64,000 nucleotides of DNA from CAIJNA01 sp964516815 (GCA_964516815.1 CAZEXK010000001.1:1-64000); one strand, 5' to 3'. Positions 43,493 to 54,311 are shown, counted from the stretch's first letter. Notes: generated by a model not told the origin, from the letters alone. Made by a program: numbers and translations.

Positions 43493-45613
43493 TTAAAATT
43501 CAACAGTACCTTCTATTGAAAATTCAGCTTTAGTATCAAGCTCTGCATGACTTAATACAGCAATTTCAAAACCAAATTTTTCATATATTTCTGATATTCT
43601 TTTTCTCAATACTGGATCAATAACTAAAGAAATATTTGAAATTCCTTTTTCCTCAATTGATTTTATCAACTCTTTTGTTTTACTAACTAATGAATTTATT
43701 TGTATAATACTTAACATAAGATGACTAACTCCATGTTGCTCTTGCAGTTTTGATATAAATTCTTGTTCAAGTTCTGGTTTAATAGTAATTATTCTCAATA
43801 CCCCATCTTCACCTTTAAACTTATTTGTAATTAGTCTATACAATTTACTTCTAACATGTTCTAATAATATCTCAGGAGATTTAGTAATCTCTCCAATATC
43901 GGCTAGTGATTCCAAAATAGTAAGCATATCAACAATTGGAATCTTTTCATGTAGTAAATCTTTACAAACTCTTAAAATAGTTCCGTAAGTAGTAATTTTC
44001 ATAGCTTCATCAACTACAATAGGAAAACTTTCTTTTAATCTGTCTACAATATTTACAATATCTTGCCTTGTAATTATATCTTCTGAATGTTTTTTAATAG
44101 TTTCAGAAATATGTGTGGATATAATAGTTGGTGCATCAACCACTGTAAAACCTTTACTAAGAGCTTCATCTTTCTTATCAATTGCAATCCACGTTGCATC
44201 CAATCCAAATACTGGTTCTTTTACATTTTTTCCTGCAATTTTAGAATTACCAATACCACCCATCGCCAATAAACTATGTAGCTCAACTTCTCCTTTTATT
44301 AAAGGTATTCTTTTTAAATATAAAGAGTATTCATTCATACTTAAATCATGAGCATCTGATATTCTAATTTGAGGTATAACAAAGCCTAATTGAGAAGCTA
44401 TTGCATTTCTGATTCCTTTAATCTTATCAAGTAATTCACTATCTCCTTGAATCAATGATAAAAGTCTAGGTCCAAGTTTTAATTCAAGTATTTCCATTTT
44501 CATAGTTTTATTTAAAACTTGTTCTTCATTTTCACCTTGTTGTTCTTTTTTTATTTCTTTTATTCTTTCAATATTGTTTTCAGTTTTTTGAATTTTAATA
44601 TCATTTGAAGGCTTAAAAAAGTTTACAAATGCATTGTTTTTATTATTTTCAATCATATACACAAGGTAACCAATAGTAATAAGTAAAAGACCCATAAAAA
44701 AAAGTATTCCACTTGGAAATCCAGGAATTGTTGCAAATAACATTAAGCCAACACCAGTAATCATTAAAGATTTAGTATCTTTTATTAATTGTGAAATAGC
44801 TCCACTGGCAAATTTTTCATTATCAGTATTAGATCTTGTAATTATAATAGCAGTAGCTGTAGAAATGATAAGAGCAGGAATTTGTGCAACTAGACCATCT
44901 CCAATAGTCAATATAGTATATATTTCTGCACTTTGAGACGCACTCATGTCATGCTGGAACATACCTATCATTAACCCACCAATTAAGTTTACAACTGTGA
45001 TTATAATACCAGCAATTGCATCACCCTTTACAAACTTAGCAGATCCATCCATAGTCCCATAAAAACTTACCTCACTTGCTAATTCTTCCCTTCTTTTTTT
45101 AGCATCCTTATCATCAATAAATCCAGCATTTAAATCAGCATCAATTGCCATTTGTTTACCAGGCAATGAATCCAATGAAAATCTAGCTTGAACTTCAGCT
45201 ACTCTTCCAGCACCTTTTGTTACAACCATAAAATTAATAAGTACTAAAATAATAAATATTACAATACCAATAACCATGTTTCCACCAACTACAAATTTAC
45301 CAAATGCTGATATTATTGAAGAAACAGCTTCTGGACCATTATGTCCATCACTCAATATTGATCTAGTTGTTGCTATATTTAAAGAAAGTCTAAATAATAC
45401 AAGGATTAATAATAATGTAGGAAAAGTTGATAAATCAGTTGGTTTGTGAACAAATAAAGATATAAGTAAAATCAATATAGCTGAAGTTAAAGATATAATA
45501 AGAAAAAAATCTAAAAAAGATTTTGGTAAAGGCACAACAATAATTGCAAGCATAGAGAAAATAAATGCAACAATTACATATTCTTTCCTAAGTAGTATAT
45601 CTTTAATAGCCAT
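43493..45613 (-). CDS. flhA: flagellar export gate protein FlhA
   Basis: 706 residues. The N-terminal half has about eight membrane segments, with the cytoplasmic FHIPEP-type loop recognisable as RFSLDSLPGKQMAIDADLNAG (about 150-170). The C-terminal cytoplasmic ring domain forms the chaperone-substrate docking platform. It is the last flagellar gene of the block, 13 bases after flgL. Confidence 0.96.
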   Translation of the reverse strand: MAIKDILLRKEYVIVAFIFSMLAIIVVPLPKSFLDFFLIISLTSAILILLISLFVHKPTDLSTFPTLLLILVLFRLSLNIATTRSILSDGHNGPEAVSSIISAFGKFVVGGNMVIGIVIFIILVLINFMVVTKGAGRVAEVQARFSLDSLPGKQMAIDADLNAGFIDDKDAKKRREELASEVSFYGTMDGSAKFVKGDAIAGIIITVVNLIGGLMIGMFQHDMSASQSAEIYTILTIGDGLVAQIPALIISTATAIIITRSNTDNEKFASGAISQLIKDTKSLMITGVGLMLFATIPGFPSGILFFMGLLLITIGYLVYMIENNKNNAFVNFFKPSNDIKIQKTENNIERIKEIKKEQQGENEEQVLNKTMKMEILELKLGPRLLSLIQGDSELLDKIKGIRNAIASQLGFVIPQIRISDAHDLSMNEYSLYLKRIPLIKGEVELHSLLAMGGIGNSKIAGKNVKEPVFGLDATWIAIDKKDEALSKGFTVVDAPTIISTHISETIKKHSEDIITRQDIVNIVDRLKESFPIVVDEAMKITTYGTILRVCKDLLHEKIPIVDMLTILESLADIGEITKSPEILLEHVRSKLYRLITNKFKGEDGVLRIITIKPELEQEFISKLQEQHGVSHLMLSIIQINSLVSKTKELIKSIEEKGISNISLVIDPVLRKRISEIYEKFGFEIAVLSHAELDTKAEFSIEGTVEF

Positions 45614-45626
45614 TTATATTAAAAAA

Positions 45627-46913
45627 CTATCTTAAAAAATTAACTAAAGATAACTCATTCATTTTTGAAACTGTTGAATATAATGCGTTATATGTTAGCT
45701 CTAAAGCCTTAGACTCCATAGCTAATTTAGCCATATCTGCTCCATTTGTTTTTTGCATTAAAATATTATAATGAGTAACTTGCGAGGTAGCTCTACTTAA
45801 TGCTGATTCAAAAATTTTATTTCGTCCACCCAGTTCTGCATGTCCAACGTTAGTAGCATTAAATTGACTTGATATACGTTCTAAAGATTCTGACAATAAA
45901 CTAATAACATCTTTATCTTCAATAATGGCGTCTTTTTGTCCATTATCACTTTGATCATTTTGTATTGTAGAATAACCATTAAGTGCATTTATAATAACAT
46001 TTAGTTCATCAAACACATTATGTTTTGATTCAAGTAAAAGTCCTGAAACAGTAATAGAAGATATTCTTTCATTGTTTTTTGCATTTGCAGTTGTTTCACT
46101 TGTATATGTTTCTGGAGTAGTTCCTGAAGCTGTAACTTCAAGATACTCTGGAACCAAAGTGTTTGATGAGTTTACAAATTTACTAACATCACCATTTTCT
46201 TTTATTTTATACAGTTTTGTTTTATCAACTCCTGTTGTCATATCATTATCACCATCAGCATTGTCATAATCAATAAATCTCCATGAATTTCCATATTCAT
46301 CAATCACTTTTTCATGTTCAGTAAATGTTATTGTATCATCAACTTCACTAGTATCTGTATTGTACATTAACACGTCATGCGCAGTTATACCTCTTTCTCT
46401 ATAGGTATTTGGTTCTACAGCTATATTCCGTAAGTGTGCATTTCCATAAAAATCAATTTTACCATTTATTTTATAATCTTTATCTTTACTGTAAGTTTGA
46501 ATAGTAGAGTTTGAACCAGAGTATATAAATTCTCCATCAACTTGCACATTCAATAATGTATATAAATTTTCTCTCATTCCATTTATATTTTTAGCAACTG
46601 CTTTTCTATCGACTCGTGTCATTCCAGCATTTAAAGCTTTTAGTAAGTCTACTTTAATATCATCAATAATACTTTTAACTTCTCCTATATTTGAATCAGA
46701 AACTGTATTCAGTGCAGTTGTTTTTTCAATTTGTTCTTTTAAACCTTCATAAGTTCTTAAGTTATGTTCAACATTTAGGTATTTACCATACAAAACTGCA
46801 TCATCACTACCTTTTTGCAATACTTTTCCCGAACTCAACTGATAAGATATTCTTTGATTTAAAATATCTAAGTTACCTATTCTATATTTCATTTCGCCAG
46901 TTAAATCAATCAT
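45627..46913 (-). CDS. flgL: hook-filament junction protein FlgL (HAP3)
   Basis: 428 residues with flagellin-like ends: the N-terminal helix LDILNQRISYQLSSGKVLQ and a C-terminal helix TYNALYSTVSKMNELSLVNFL. The variable middle domain is larger than in enteric FlgL. It forms the junction between hook and filament. No flgK is in the window. It overlaps fliI by 8 bases. Confidence 0.88.
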   Translation of the reverse strand: MIDLTGEMKYRIGNLDILNQRISYQLSSGKVLQKGSDDAVLYGKYLNVEHNLRTYEGLKEQIEKTTALNTVSDSNIGEVKSIIDDIKVDLLKALNAGMTRVDRKAVAKNINGMRENLYTLLNVQVDGEFIYSGSNSTIQTYSKDKDYKINGKIDFYGNAHLRNIAVEPNTYRERGITAHDVLMYNTDTSEVDDTITFTEHEKVIDEYGNSWRFIDYDNADGDNDMTTGVDKTKLYKIKENGDVSKFVNSSNTLVPEYLEVTASGTTPETYTSETTANAKNNERISSITVSGLLLESKHNVFDELNVIINALNGYSTIQNDQSDNGQKDAIIEDKDVISLLSESLERISSQFNATNVGHAELGGRNKIFESALSRATSQVTHYNILMQKTNGADMAKLAMESKALELTYNALYSTVSKMNELSLVNFLR

Positions 46914-48216
46914 TTATAACTCCTTGCAATTCATTTATAGTTTCTTCATATGTACTAGTACCGTTCATATCTTGAATTAAAAAATTTCTAATTTTTTCTT
47001 TTTTATCTAAAGCATTATCAAGTTCTCTATCGTTACCTTTAACATAAGCACCAACTCTAATCAAAACTTCGTTTTCTTTTATTAATGATAATAACATTTT
47101 TAACTTTAAAGATGCATTATATTGTTCCTTAGATACAACTTTATCAATCACCCTAGATGCACTTTGCAATAAATCAATAGGAGGATAAAAGCCTTGTTGT
47201 GTTAATTCTCTTGTTAAAATAACATGTCCATCAAGTATAGATCTACTTTGATCAGCAATAGGGTCATTCATATCATCTCCATCAACTAAAACAGTAAAAA
47301 AAGCAGTAATCGTACCTTTTTCGTTAGCTCCAGCTCTTTCCATAAGTTGAGGCAAAAGAGAAAATACTGAAGGAGGATAACCACCTCTACCTGGTGGTTC
47401 TCCCGTACTTAGTCCAATTTCTCTTTGTGCCATCGCAAATCTTGTAACAGAGTCCATCATAAGTAAAACATCATGTCCTTTATCTCTAAAAAATTCAGCC
47501 ATAGCCATTGCAGTAAACGCACCATATTTTCTCATTAATGATGATTCATCACTAGTTGCAGTTACAATAATAGTATTTTCTAAATTATTGTTTAAATTAT
47601 AATGAATAAATTCAGGTATCTCCCTTCCTCTTTCACCAATTAGTGCAATAATTTTTATTTGAGCTTGGCTACCTTTTACTATCATGCCCATCAAAGTAGA
47701 CTTACCTACTCCCGAACCTGCAAATATACCAACTTTTTGACCTTTCCCACAAGTCAACATAGCATCAATTGCTTTTACTCCTGTTGCAAATCTTTCACTG
47801 ATAATTCCTCTTTTTAAAGGGGAAATTGATTCTTTATTAATAGGAGATTGGCTTTCTAAATCAACAATCTTTCCTTTATCATCAATTGGTTGACCCAATG
47901 CATTTACAACTCTACCCAAAAGTCCATAACCACATTGTACACTCAAGCCATCTTTTTGTAAAAAAACTTTATCTTCTATTCTAAAACCATCTATAAATGA
48001 AAAAGGAACTACTGTAAAGTTATTTTTATCTATTGATGCAACCATCCCTAAAACATTATATTCATGTGTTTGTGACTCAATTTTAACTACATCACCAATA
48101 GCAACTATCAATCCACTAGCTATAATATTAGTTGAACTAATTTTTATTATTCTACCAAAAGGAATTACAAGATTGTCAGAATTTATATCTTCTAGTAATT
48201 CATCTATATCAATCAT
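46906..48216 (-). CDS. fliI: flagellar export ATPase FliI
   Basis: 436 residues, F1-beta-like. Walker A GSGVGKST at 167-174, the IALIGERGREIPEF segment, Walker B VLLMMDSVTRFA, and GEPPGRGGYPPSVF. It energises unfolding and export of flagellar proteins. The start overlaps the TPR protein gene by 4 bases (ATGA). FliH is not seen nearby. Confidence 0.96.
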   Translation of the reverse strand: MIDIDELLEDINSDNLVIPFGRIIKISSTNIIASGLIVAIGDVVKIESQTHEYNVLGMVASIDKNNFTVVPFSFIDGFRIEDKVFLQKDGLSVQCGYGLLGRVVNALGQPIDDKGKIVDLESQSPINKESISPLKRGIISERFATGVKAIDAMLTCGKGQKVGIFAGSGVGKSTLMGMIVKGSQAQIKIIALIGERGREIPEFIHYNLNNNLENTIIVTATSDESSLMRKYGAFTAMAMAEFFRDKGHDVLLMMDSVTRFAMAQREIGLSTGEPPGRGGYPPSVFSLLPQLMERAGANEKGTITAFFTVLVDGDDMNDPIADQSRSILDGHVILTRELTQQGFYPPIDLLQSASRVIDKVVSKEQYNASLKLKMLLSLIKENEVLIRVGAYVKGNDRELDNALDKKEKIRNFLIQDMNGTSTYEETINELQGVIND

Positions 48217-50207
48217 AATTCACTACACATTTTTTTATATAAGCTATCCACATCAGTAACATTTTTACATTTTTTTATTGCATCTTTGTATCTATTTTCC
48301 TTATTTAATTTTTTATAATTTTGTGCCATTTCATAATAAATTTGAACTAAATCTTTGTTTTTGATATTTCTTGAGTTTTGTAATGCATAAATTAAATATT
48401 CATTTGATTTTATATAGTCATCATCTAATTTTTTATTTAATGATATTTGCATTTCTACAAATGGAGAATAAACGTGTGCATCCATTTCATTTTGTTTTTC
48501 ATAAAGCTTATTTAATATATTCATAGTTTTAATTTCATTATTATTTTTAAGTAAATATAAATAGTAATGATAATAAAAATCAATAATTCTTGGGTCATTT
48601 ACATTTGATTCAATATAGTTTTTATTTTTACTCGCAAATAAGAAGAATTTATCCATGCTATATGCATTTCTTTTATTTAAATATATTATAAATTTATTTA
48701 AAAATGCTTCTTTTTTTAGTTCTTCATCTCCATATGAATCTATTTTTTGACTTAAAACATAAGCTTCATTATTTAAGTTTAGTTTTAAAGCTATATTTTG
48801 TAATACAAGGAATTTTCTTGTATCTAAAGTATCATTAAATATTTTATTTGCTACTGTAAAAGATTTTTTATTTGGATATTCACTCATACACTCAAGCATT
48901 TTTTTATTTGCATTTTCATCTAATATTAATAATTCAAGACTACTTTCTTTCATATTAACTATTGATATATCTAATAACTTACAATTTGAGTCATCCAAAT
49001 AGCTTTTTATCATGTCAGAATCAATCAAATCAAAAATAGCATTAATATTTTTATATCCAAATCTTCTAGTAGTTTTTTGATTTATTTGTAAATATACATT
49101 TTTTAGTTTATTAATTTTATCATATTGCTTATTTTTTTTATATGTAAGCAATTCTTGTAATAATGCTTTATTGTACATAGAAGCAGAATTTGCATATCTA
49201 TTTGCTACTATTTGAGTACTTAATATTTCTTGTCTCATTAAAATTTCATCTAAGTACATTTTTGATTTAATTTGAAAATCATTATGATCTTTTTGTTGAA
49301 TGATATCTTTATACAATTCTTTTGCTTGTAACATATAAACATCTTTTTTTGTATATATTCCCATATAAACATTTGCTAACTGAAATTTAAAATTATTACT
49401 TTGTCGTGTATTTTGAACTTTTTTTAATAACTCTTTTAATAATTGAATAGCTAGATGAGGCATTCTAGCTTTTACTAATTTATTTATTTTAATTTGTGCT
49501 AGGTAAGTATTTGTTGAATAATAATCGATATTTTTATCTAAAACTTGGCTAGCAATATCTTTTGCTTTTTCATTTTGTTTATTTAAAATATATGCATCAA
49601 ATAACTCATCAGCTACAATCGTTGCAATTTCAATATCTTTTGTTGTGTTTAATATTTTTCTAAAAGAATTAATAGCTTTCTTATATTTTTTTTGATTAAT
49701 TAAAATTTTGGCCAATGCTATTTTTCCATGTAGTAAAGATAATGGATCATTAAAAGTTTTTAATATAGTATTTGCATGAAATTTTGCATCTTTAATTTTA
49801 TTTATTTTTATATTTACTTCAACTTGTAATTTTAAAGCATCTAGCAAATCTGATTGATTGATTATTGAATTATTTATTGCACTATTTAATACTTCATCAG
49901 CTTCGACAGAAAATTTTTTAGATGATTTTTGATATAAAATTTTGGCATACAACAATTCAATAGAACTTTTTAAAACTTCTATCTTATTTTCCAATCTTAA
50001 AATTACTATTTGCTCGTAAGCATCATTTATTTTATTATTTCTTAGAAGTTTATTGATAAATATTATTTTATAATTTGATTGTAGTATTTTGTCTTTAGTA
50101 GCTTGCTGTAATTGATTTCTATCATCATCAATATAACTATAATGAAAATCTTTTTTGGAGTATGACAATGTTATAAACAGTGCTATTATTAATAATCTCA
50201 TATTCAA
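48213..50207 (-). CDS. periplasmic TPR-solenoid protein, PflA-like candidate
   Basis: 664 residues with a signal peptide (about 1-17) and an almost entirely helical body with TPR-like spacing, for example AKILINQKKYKKAINSFRKI (about 167-186), then degenerate repeats to the end. No membrane anchor or enzymatic motif is seen. Position between flhB and fliI ties it to the motor. PflA of Campylobacter (paralysed flagella A) is a larger secreted TPR protein that builds the periplasmic spokes holding stators, and this is a plausible counterpart. Sequence identity cannot be judged here, so the name is not assigned. Confidence 0.55.
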   Translation of the reverse strand: MNMRLLIIALFITLSYSKKDFHYSYIDDDRNQLQQATKDKILQSNYKIIFINKLLRNNKINDAYEQIVILRLENKIEVLKSSIELLYAKILYQKSSKKFSVEADEVLNSAINNSIINQSDLLDALKLQVEVNIKINKIKDAKFHANTILKTFNDPLSLLHGKIALAKILINQKKYKKAINSFRKILNTTKDIEIATIVADELFDAYILNKQNEKAKDIASQVLDKNIDYYSTNTYLAQIKINKLVKARMPHLAIQLLKELLKKVQNTRQSNNFKFQLANVYMGIYTKKDVYMLQAKELYKDIIQQKDHNDFQIKSKMYLDEILMRQEILSTQIVANRYANSASMYNKALLQELLTYKKNKQYDKINKLKNVYLQINQKTTRRFGYKNINAIFDLIDSDMIKSYLDDSNCKLLDISIVNMKESSLELLILDENANKKMLECMSEYPNKKSFTVANKIFNDTLDTRKFLVLQNIALKLNLNNEAYVLSQKIDSYGDEELKKEAFLNKFIIYLNKRNAYSMDKFFLFASKNKNYIESNVNDPRIIDFYYHYYLYLLKNNNEIKTMNILNKLYEKQNEMDAHVYSPFVEMQISLNKKLDDDYIKSNEYLIYALQNSRNIKNKDLVQIYYEMAQNYKKLNKENRYKDAIKKCKNVTDVDSLYKKMCSEL

Positions 50208-50209
50208 CC

Positions 50210-51253
50210 TTATTTATTCAATTCATATATATACGTAAAAATTTCAGCAACAGCTTCATAAAATTCTTTTGGTATTTCTTCATCAATTTCTAACTGTGCA
50301 TACAAAGCTCTTGCTAATGAAGGATTTTCTATTATTGGAACTTTATTTTTTCTTGCAATATCTTTTATCTTTATTGCTAAAAAGTCAATACCCTTTGCTT
50401 TTACAGTTGGTGCGCCTCTTTTTTCTTTTTGGTATTTTAAAGCAACGGCATAATGTGTTGGATTTGTGATTACAACATCTGCATCCTCAACATCTTTTAG
50501 CATTTGTTGTCTTGACATTTTCATTTGCACTTGTCTTATTCTACCTTTTACTAAAGGATCACCTTCCATTTGCTTATATTCATCTTTTATTTCTTGCTTA
50601 GACATTTTTAATTGTTCAAAATAATAATGTCTAGTAAAAAAGTAATCTATTATAGCAAAAATGATTATAATTAACAAAATGGTTAAAACAAAATATATTG
50701 TTAGTTTTATCATAGAATTAATTGACGCATTAATAGACATATCCATCATAGCTAATATTTCTTTCCAAATAAGCATTAGAATTATAACCATTACAATAAA
50801 TATTATGATTAATTTTACACTTAACTTGAATGCTTCTAATACTTTTTTCATTGAAAATATATTTTTAAATCCACTAATAGGATTAATTTTTTCTAGTTTT
50901 ATTGTTAAGGGTGTAGTGACAAATCCAAATTGCATAAGATTAAATGCAATTGCAAATATAACAACTATTATAAACAATGGCGTCAATGAGTAAAGTAATG
51001 TAGTAATAACATTATATGTAATTGTGAAGTACACATCATCATCAATATCTTTACCAATAAAAGAATAAATATAAATCATCATGCTTTGCATAGAATTAAA
51101 AGCCGCGTCTGCAAAAAAAAGTAAATAAATTGAAGAAAAAAACAATATAGCAGCACCTGGTACTTCTACTGATTTAGGTACGTTACCTTCTTTTTTTGCA
51201 TCTTCAATTTTTTTGGAGGTGGGTTCTTCTGTTTTTTCTTGATCATCAGCCAT
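50210..51253 (-). CDS. flhB: flagellar export switch protein FlhB
   Basis: 347 residues with four membrane segments (about 30-210) and a cytoplasmic domain carrying the self-cleavage motif NPTH at 264-267 (cut after Asn264), which switches export from hook to filament subunits. N-terminal EKTEEPTSKKIEDAKKEG is typical. fliR precedes it by 13 bases. Confidence 0.96.
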   Translation of the reverse strand: MADDQEKTEEPTSKKIEDAKKEGNVPKSVEVPGAAILFFSSIYLLFFADAAFNSMQSMMIYIYSFIGKDIDDDVYFTITYNVITTLLYSLTPLFIIVVIFAIAFNLMQFGFVTTPLTIKLEKINPISGFKNIFSMKKVLEAFKLSVKLIIIFIVMVIILMLIWKEILAMMDMSINASINSMIKLTIYFVLTILLIIIIFAIIDYFFTRHYYFEQLKMSKQEIKDEYKQMEGDPLVKGRIRQVQMKMSRQQMLKDVEDADVVITNPTHYAVALKYQKEKRGAPTVKAKGIDFLAIKIKDIARKNKVPIIENPSLARALYAQLEIDEEIPKEFYEAVAEIFTYIYELNK

Positions 51254-51266
51254 ATATTAATCCCAT

Positions 51267-52022
51267 CTATGAAAACTTATTTATAAAATAATTTTCTAAT
51301 GTAGAAACAAACACTTCTAATCCTAACATTAAAAATACAAAAATAAGTATAAATTTAATTTGAAAAGTTACAACAAATGGAGAAAATGCTGGCATAGATT
51401 TTGTCCCATACCCATAATAAATATCCAAAACAAATCCTATGAAAAATAAAGGAAAAGAAAAGGAGAAAGCAAATAAGAACATCTTAGATACTTCTTGCGT
51501 TGCTATTGTTATACCATCAAAATCATATATGCTAAACATCCCTAATTCAATCATGCCAATACTTTTGGATAACATTAAAATGGTGACTTCGTACATTCCT
51601 GTTTGAAAAAATACCACAAGTACAATCATATAAAGAAATCTACTTACTATTCCTTGCTGTGTACCAGTTGCAGGATCAAACATACTTGCCATTGATAAAG
51701 CAGTAGCATATCCTATCAAATCACCTATTATTTCAATTGCAGAAAATATTATTTGCATTAGCATTGCTGCTACTAAACCTAAAGTTATTTCTGAAATTAA
51801 AGCTTTAAAAAAAAGTCCATCATTATCAAAATAAATATTTGAGGTATCAACTAGAGGGAATAGAAATAAGCTTAAATAAAATGAGATTGCAACTCTTACT
51901 GTAGGATTTACACTTTTATGTGAAAAGACAGGCATAAATGCCATAAAGCTTAATATTCTTGCAAATAATAATAAGAAGCTATATATTAGATTTTGGTTAA
52001 GAAGTTCAACTAAAGATTCCAT
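51267..52022 (-). CDS. fliR: flagellar export gate protein FliR
   Basis: 251 residues with about six hydrophobic segments and the family pattern FARILSFMAFMPVFSHKSVNPTVRVA near the N-terminus and late PAFSPFVVTFQIKFIL. It pairs with FlhB in the export gate. In Campylobacter jejuni fliR sits in the gmk/tsf region, as I recall; here it is in the flagellar block. Confidence 0.92.
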   Translation of the reverse strand: MESLVELLNQNLIYSFLLLFARILSFMAFMPVFSHKSVNPTVRVAISFYLSLFLFPLVDTSNIYFDNDGLFFKALISEITLGLVAAMLMQIIFSAIEIIGDLIGYATALSMASMFDPATGTQQGIVSRFLYMIVLVVFFQTGMYEVTILMLSKSIGMIELGMFSIYDFDGITIATQEVSKMFLFAFSFSFPLFFIGFVLDIYYGYGTKSMPAFSPFVVTFQIKFILIFVFLMLGLEVFVSTLENYFINKFS

Positions 52023-52037
52023 TAATTCTTATTGGTC

Positions 52038-53789
52038 TTACATATAGTCTTTATTTTCTTCTAAAACATCATCTTCTTCATTAGTATTATCATTTAATAT
52101 TTCATCATCATCTTTACTTTTATCACTATTTTTATCTTTGGAGTTTTCAAAACCATCGTTTTTATTATCTTGCATATTAAAATCTAAAGATAAGTTAGAT
52201 TCACTATTAAATGTTTTTTGTAAGGTACTTTGCAAAGAACTTTTATTTTGTTCTAATATCTCTAGTGTTGAACTTTGAGACATATTCATACTTACACTTA
52301 TGTTACTATCAGCTTTATTAGATTTTATTATAATTGAGATACTACCAAGTGCAGATGGATTTAGGTTTATTTTAAAAGAAGTTACAGGTGGCTTATAATT
52401 TTCATATAATTTTCTTGCCATATCTGACATAAAAGAATTTAAACTTTGTCTAGCTGATACTATTTTTGTATTTATATTTTGTAAAGTAGTAGCCTCTAAA
52501 TTTACAATAACCTCATCATTTTGTACTTTTTGTACTTTTTTTATCTCAGGAGCATTTTTCAAAGCAATTTCATTATTTTGTACTTTACTCAAAAACACAT
52601 TGCTTAAAAATTGTTTTTGCATTTTTATATCATCTTTTGTTTCTGTTGTAATTTTACTAATGATTTTAGTTTCTGTATTATTATCGTCTTGTTCATTAAT
52701 CAATTCAATTTTACTAGGTTTCAATTCTAAAATATTTGCACTTTTTTTAATTTTTTCATCTGCATTCAAAGGAGAATCTTTTTTTAACTCTATCTTTGAT
52801 TCTTGTATTTTTGAATGAGATATAATATTTTTTTGTGTTATTTGCTCATTTAAAAAGTTATTAGCTTTTATATTATTTTTTATACCAGCATCATTGTTAG
52901 GAAGTTTTTTATTTTTTATTTTTTTTTCTATTTTGCTATCATTTATTAAACTATTTAATAATGGATTTTCTTTTATATGTTCTACTTTATCGCTCTTATT
53001 ATCAGTAGTACTAAGTATATTTTTATCAATATTTACATCTTCTTTTAGATTATTTTTAGCCAATAAAGGTGTCTTAGTAATTTTAGAAGTAGATTTAGAA
53101 GAGTCTTTAATATTTGATTCATCTATTAAATCATGTTTATTTTTATTAATAATCATTGTTTCTAGATTATTCGGGATTATTTTTTCATTATTTTTAATAT
53201 CAATTATTTGTTCTACATTTTTTAAAGCGTTTATTTTTGACTCAATGTTTGTTTCTTTAGCTGAAACTAAAAGTTTATCATTATTTTTTGTAATTTTTAC
53301 TTCTGATTTTATATCTTTTTTTTCATCTATTTTTTCATCTTCAAGAGTACTTATTTTATTTTTAATTGTATCTTTAATTTCAGTTTTAATTATTTTAGTA
53401 CTACTATTCTTATTATTTGCAATAATATCTTTTTGTATTTCATTACTTTGAACTATAACTTTTTTAACTTCATCAGTTTTACTTTGTGCATTTTTATTAG
53501 AATTTTTAATTATTTTATTAAACAGACTTAGTTCTTCATTATTATTTTTTTCTACTTTTTGTTTAATAACAGTATCTTTTGAAGATTTCAATTTAGAGGT
53601 ATTTTTATTTAATGTTTCATCTAAAATTGTATTTTTAGATATACTTACTTTATCATTTTTTTGTGCATTATTTTTTAAAATTTTATCAAATAATGATTCT
53701 TCTGTCTTATTACTTTTTTCATCACTAACTAATGTAGTTAATTTTTTACTTTTTATATTTACGTCTAAGTTTAAAATATCATTTTTCAT
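52038..53789 (-). CDS. fliK: flagellar hook-length control protein FliK
   Basis: 583 residues. The long N-terminal and middle part (about 1-430) is low-complexity, rich in Lys, Asn, Ser and Glu, fitting the unfolded ruler region. The C-terminal Flg_hook domain is clear: PVTSFKINLNPSALGSISI (about 450-468), SISVSMN-type NISVSMNMSQSSTLEILEQN. An acidic tail follows. A TTG at 53798 would add three residues and overlap flgC; the ATG at 53789 is taken instead. fliR follows. Confidence 0.85.
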   Translation of the reverse strand: MKNDILNLDVNIKSKKLTTLVSDEKSNKTEESLFDKILKNNAQKNDKVSISKNTILDETLNKNTSKLKSSKDTVIKQKVEKNNNEELSLFNKIIKNSNKNAQSKTDEVKKVIVQSNEIQKDIIANNKNSSTKIIKTEIKDTIKNKISTLEDEKIDEKKDIKSEVKITKNNDKLLVSAKETNIESKINALKNVEQIIDIKNNEKIIPNNLETMIINKNKHDLIDESNIKDSSKSTSKITKTPLLAKNNLKEDVNIDKNILSTTDNKSDKVEHIKENPLLNSLINDSKIEKKIKNKKLPNNDAGIKNNIKANNFLNEQITQKNIISHSKIQESKIELKKDSPLNADEKIKKSANILELKPSKIELINEQDDNNTETKIISKITTETKDDIKMQKQFLSNVFLSKVQNNEIALKNAPEIKKVQKVQNDEVIVNLEATTLQNINTKIVSARQSLNSFMSDMARKLYENYKPPVTSFKINLNPSALGSISIIIKSNKADSNISVSMNMSQSSTLEILEQNKSSLQSTLQKTFNSESNLSLDFNMQDNKNDGFENSKDKNSDKSKDDDEILNDNTNEEDDVLEENKDYM

Positions 53790-53794
53790 AATTA

Positions 53795-54262
53795 TCAAGC
53801 TTTTAATAAATCAATAGTTTTGTTATCCATTGTTTTTTGTGTTTGAAATGCAGATAAGTTAGCTTCGTATGAACGCATAGCTTCAATTAAATTTGTCATT
53901 TCAATTACTGGATTTATATTAGGGTATGCAACATAACCTTCTTTATTTGCATCTGGATGATTTGGTTCATATCTTAATATATCTTCTAGTTTTGATTGTG
54001 CTATCTCTTTTATACCAACACCACTTACTATACTGCTTATTGTGTTTGGATTTTTCGAAAATGAAGATATTTGATTATTACTATGATTATTTTTTTTATT
54101 TATTAGTATTTCTTCAAAAATAACATTTTGTTTTTTATAAGGTTCACCGTTAGCTCCATGAGTAGTTTGTGCATTTGCAATATTTGCACTTACTATATTT
54201 ATTCTAGTTCTTTGCGCTCCCATTCCAGAAGTCGTAATGTCATATCCATCAAAAAAACCCAT
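53795..54262 (-). CDS. flgC: flagellar proximal rod protein FlgC
   Basis: 155 residues with the rod/hook N-terminal pattern GYDITTSGMGAQRTRINIVSANIANAQT and C-terminal NPVIEMTNLIEAMRSYEANLSAFQT. The usual partner flgB is not adjacent, although flgB-flgC-fliE order is common. Follows fliE by 49 bases. Confidence 0.94.
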   Translation of the reverse strand: MGFFDGYDITTSGMGAQRTRINIVSANIANAQTTHGANGEPYKKQNVIFEEILINKKNNHSNNQISSFSKNPNTISSIVSGVGIKEIAQSKLEDILRYEPNHPDANKEGYVAYPNINPVIEMTNLIEAMRSYEANLSAFQTQKTMDNKTIDLLKA

Positions 54263-54311
54263 AATATCTCCTTCTTATTGTTAAAACTAATTATATCAAT
54301 AAATTTAAAAT

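Noticed and set aside
52894..53451. Hydrophobic plus-strand frame of 185 codons over fliK
   Set aside because: It is the antisense of the Lys/Asn/Ser-rich ruler region, which always gives Leu/Phe/Ile-rich shadows; no ribosome site.
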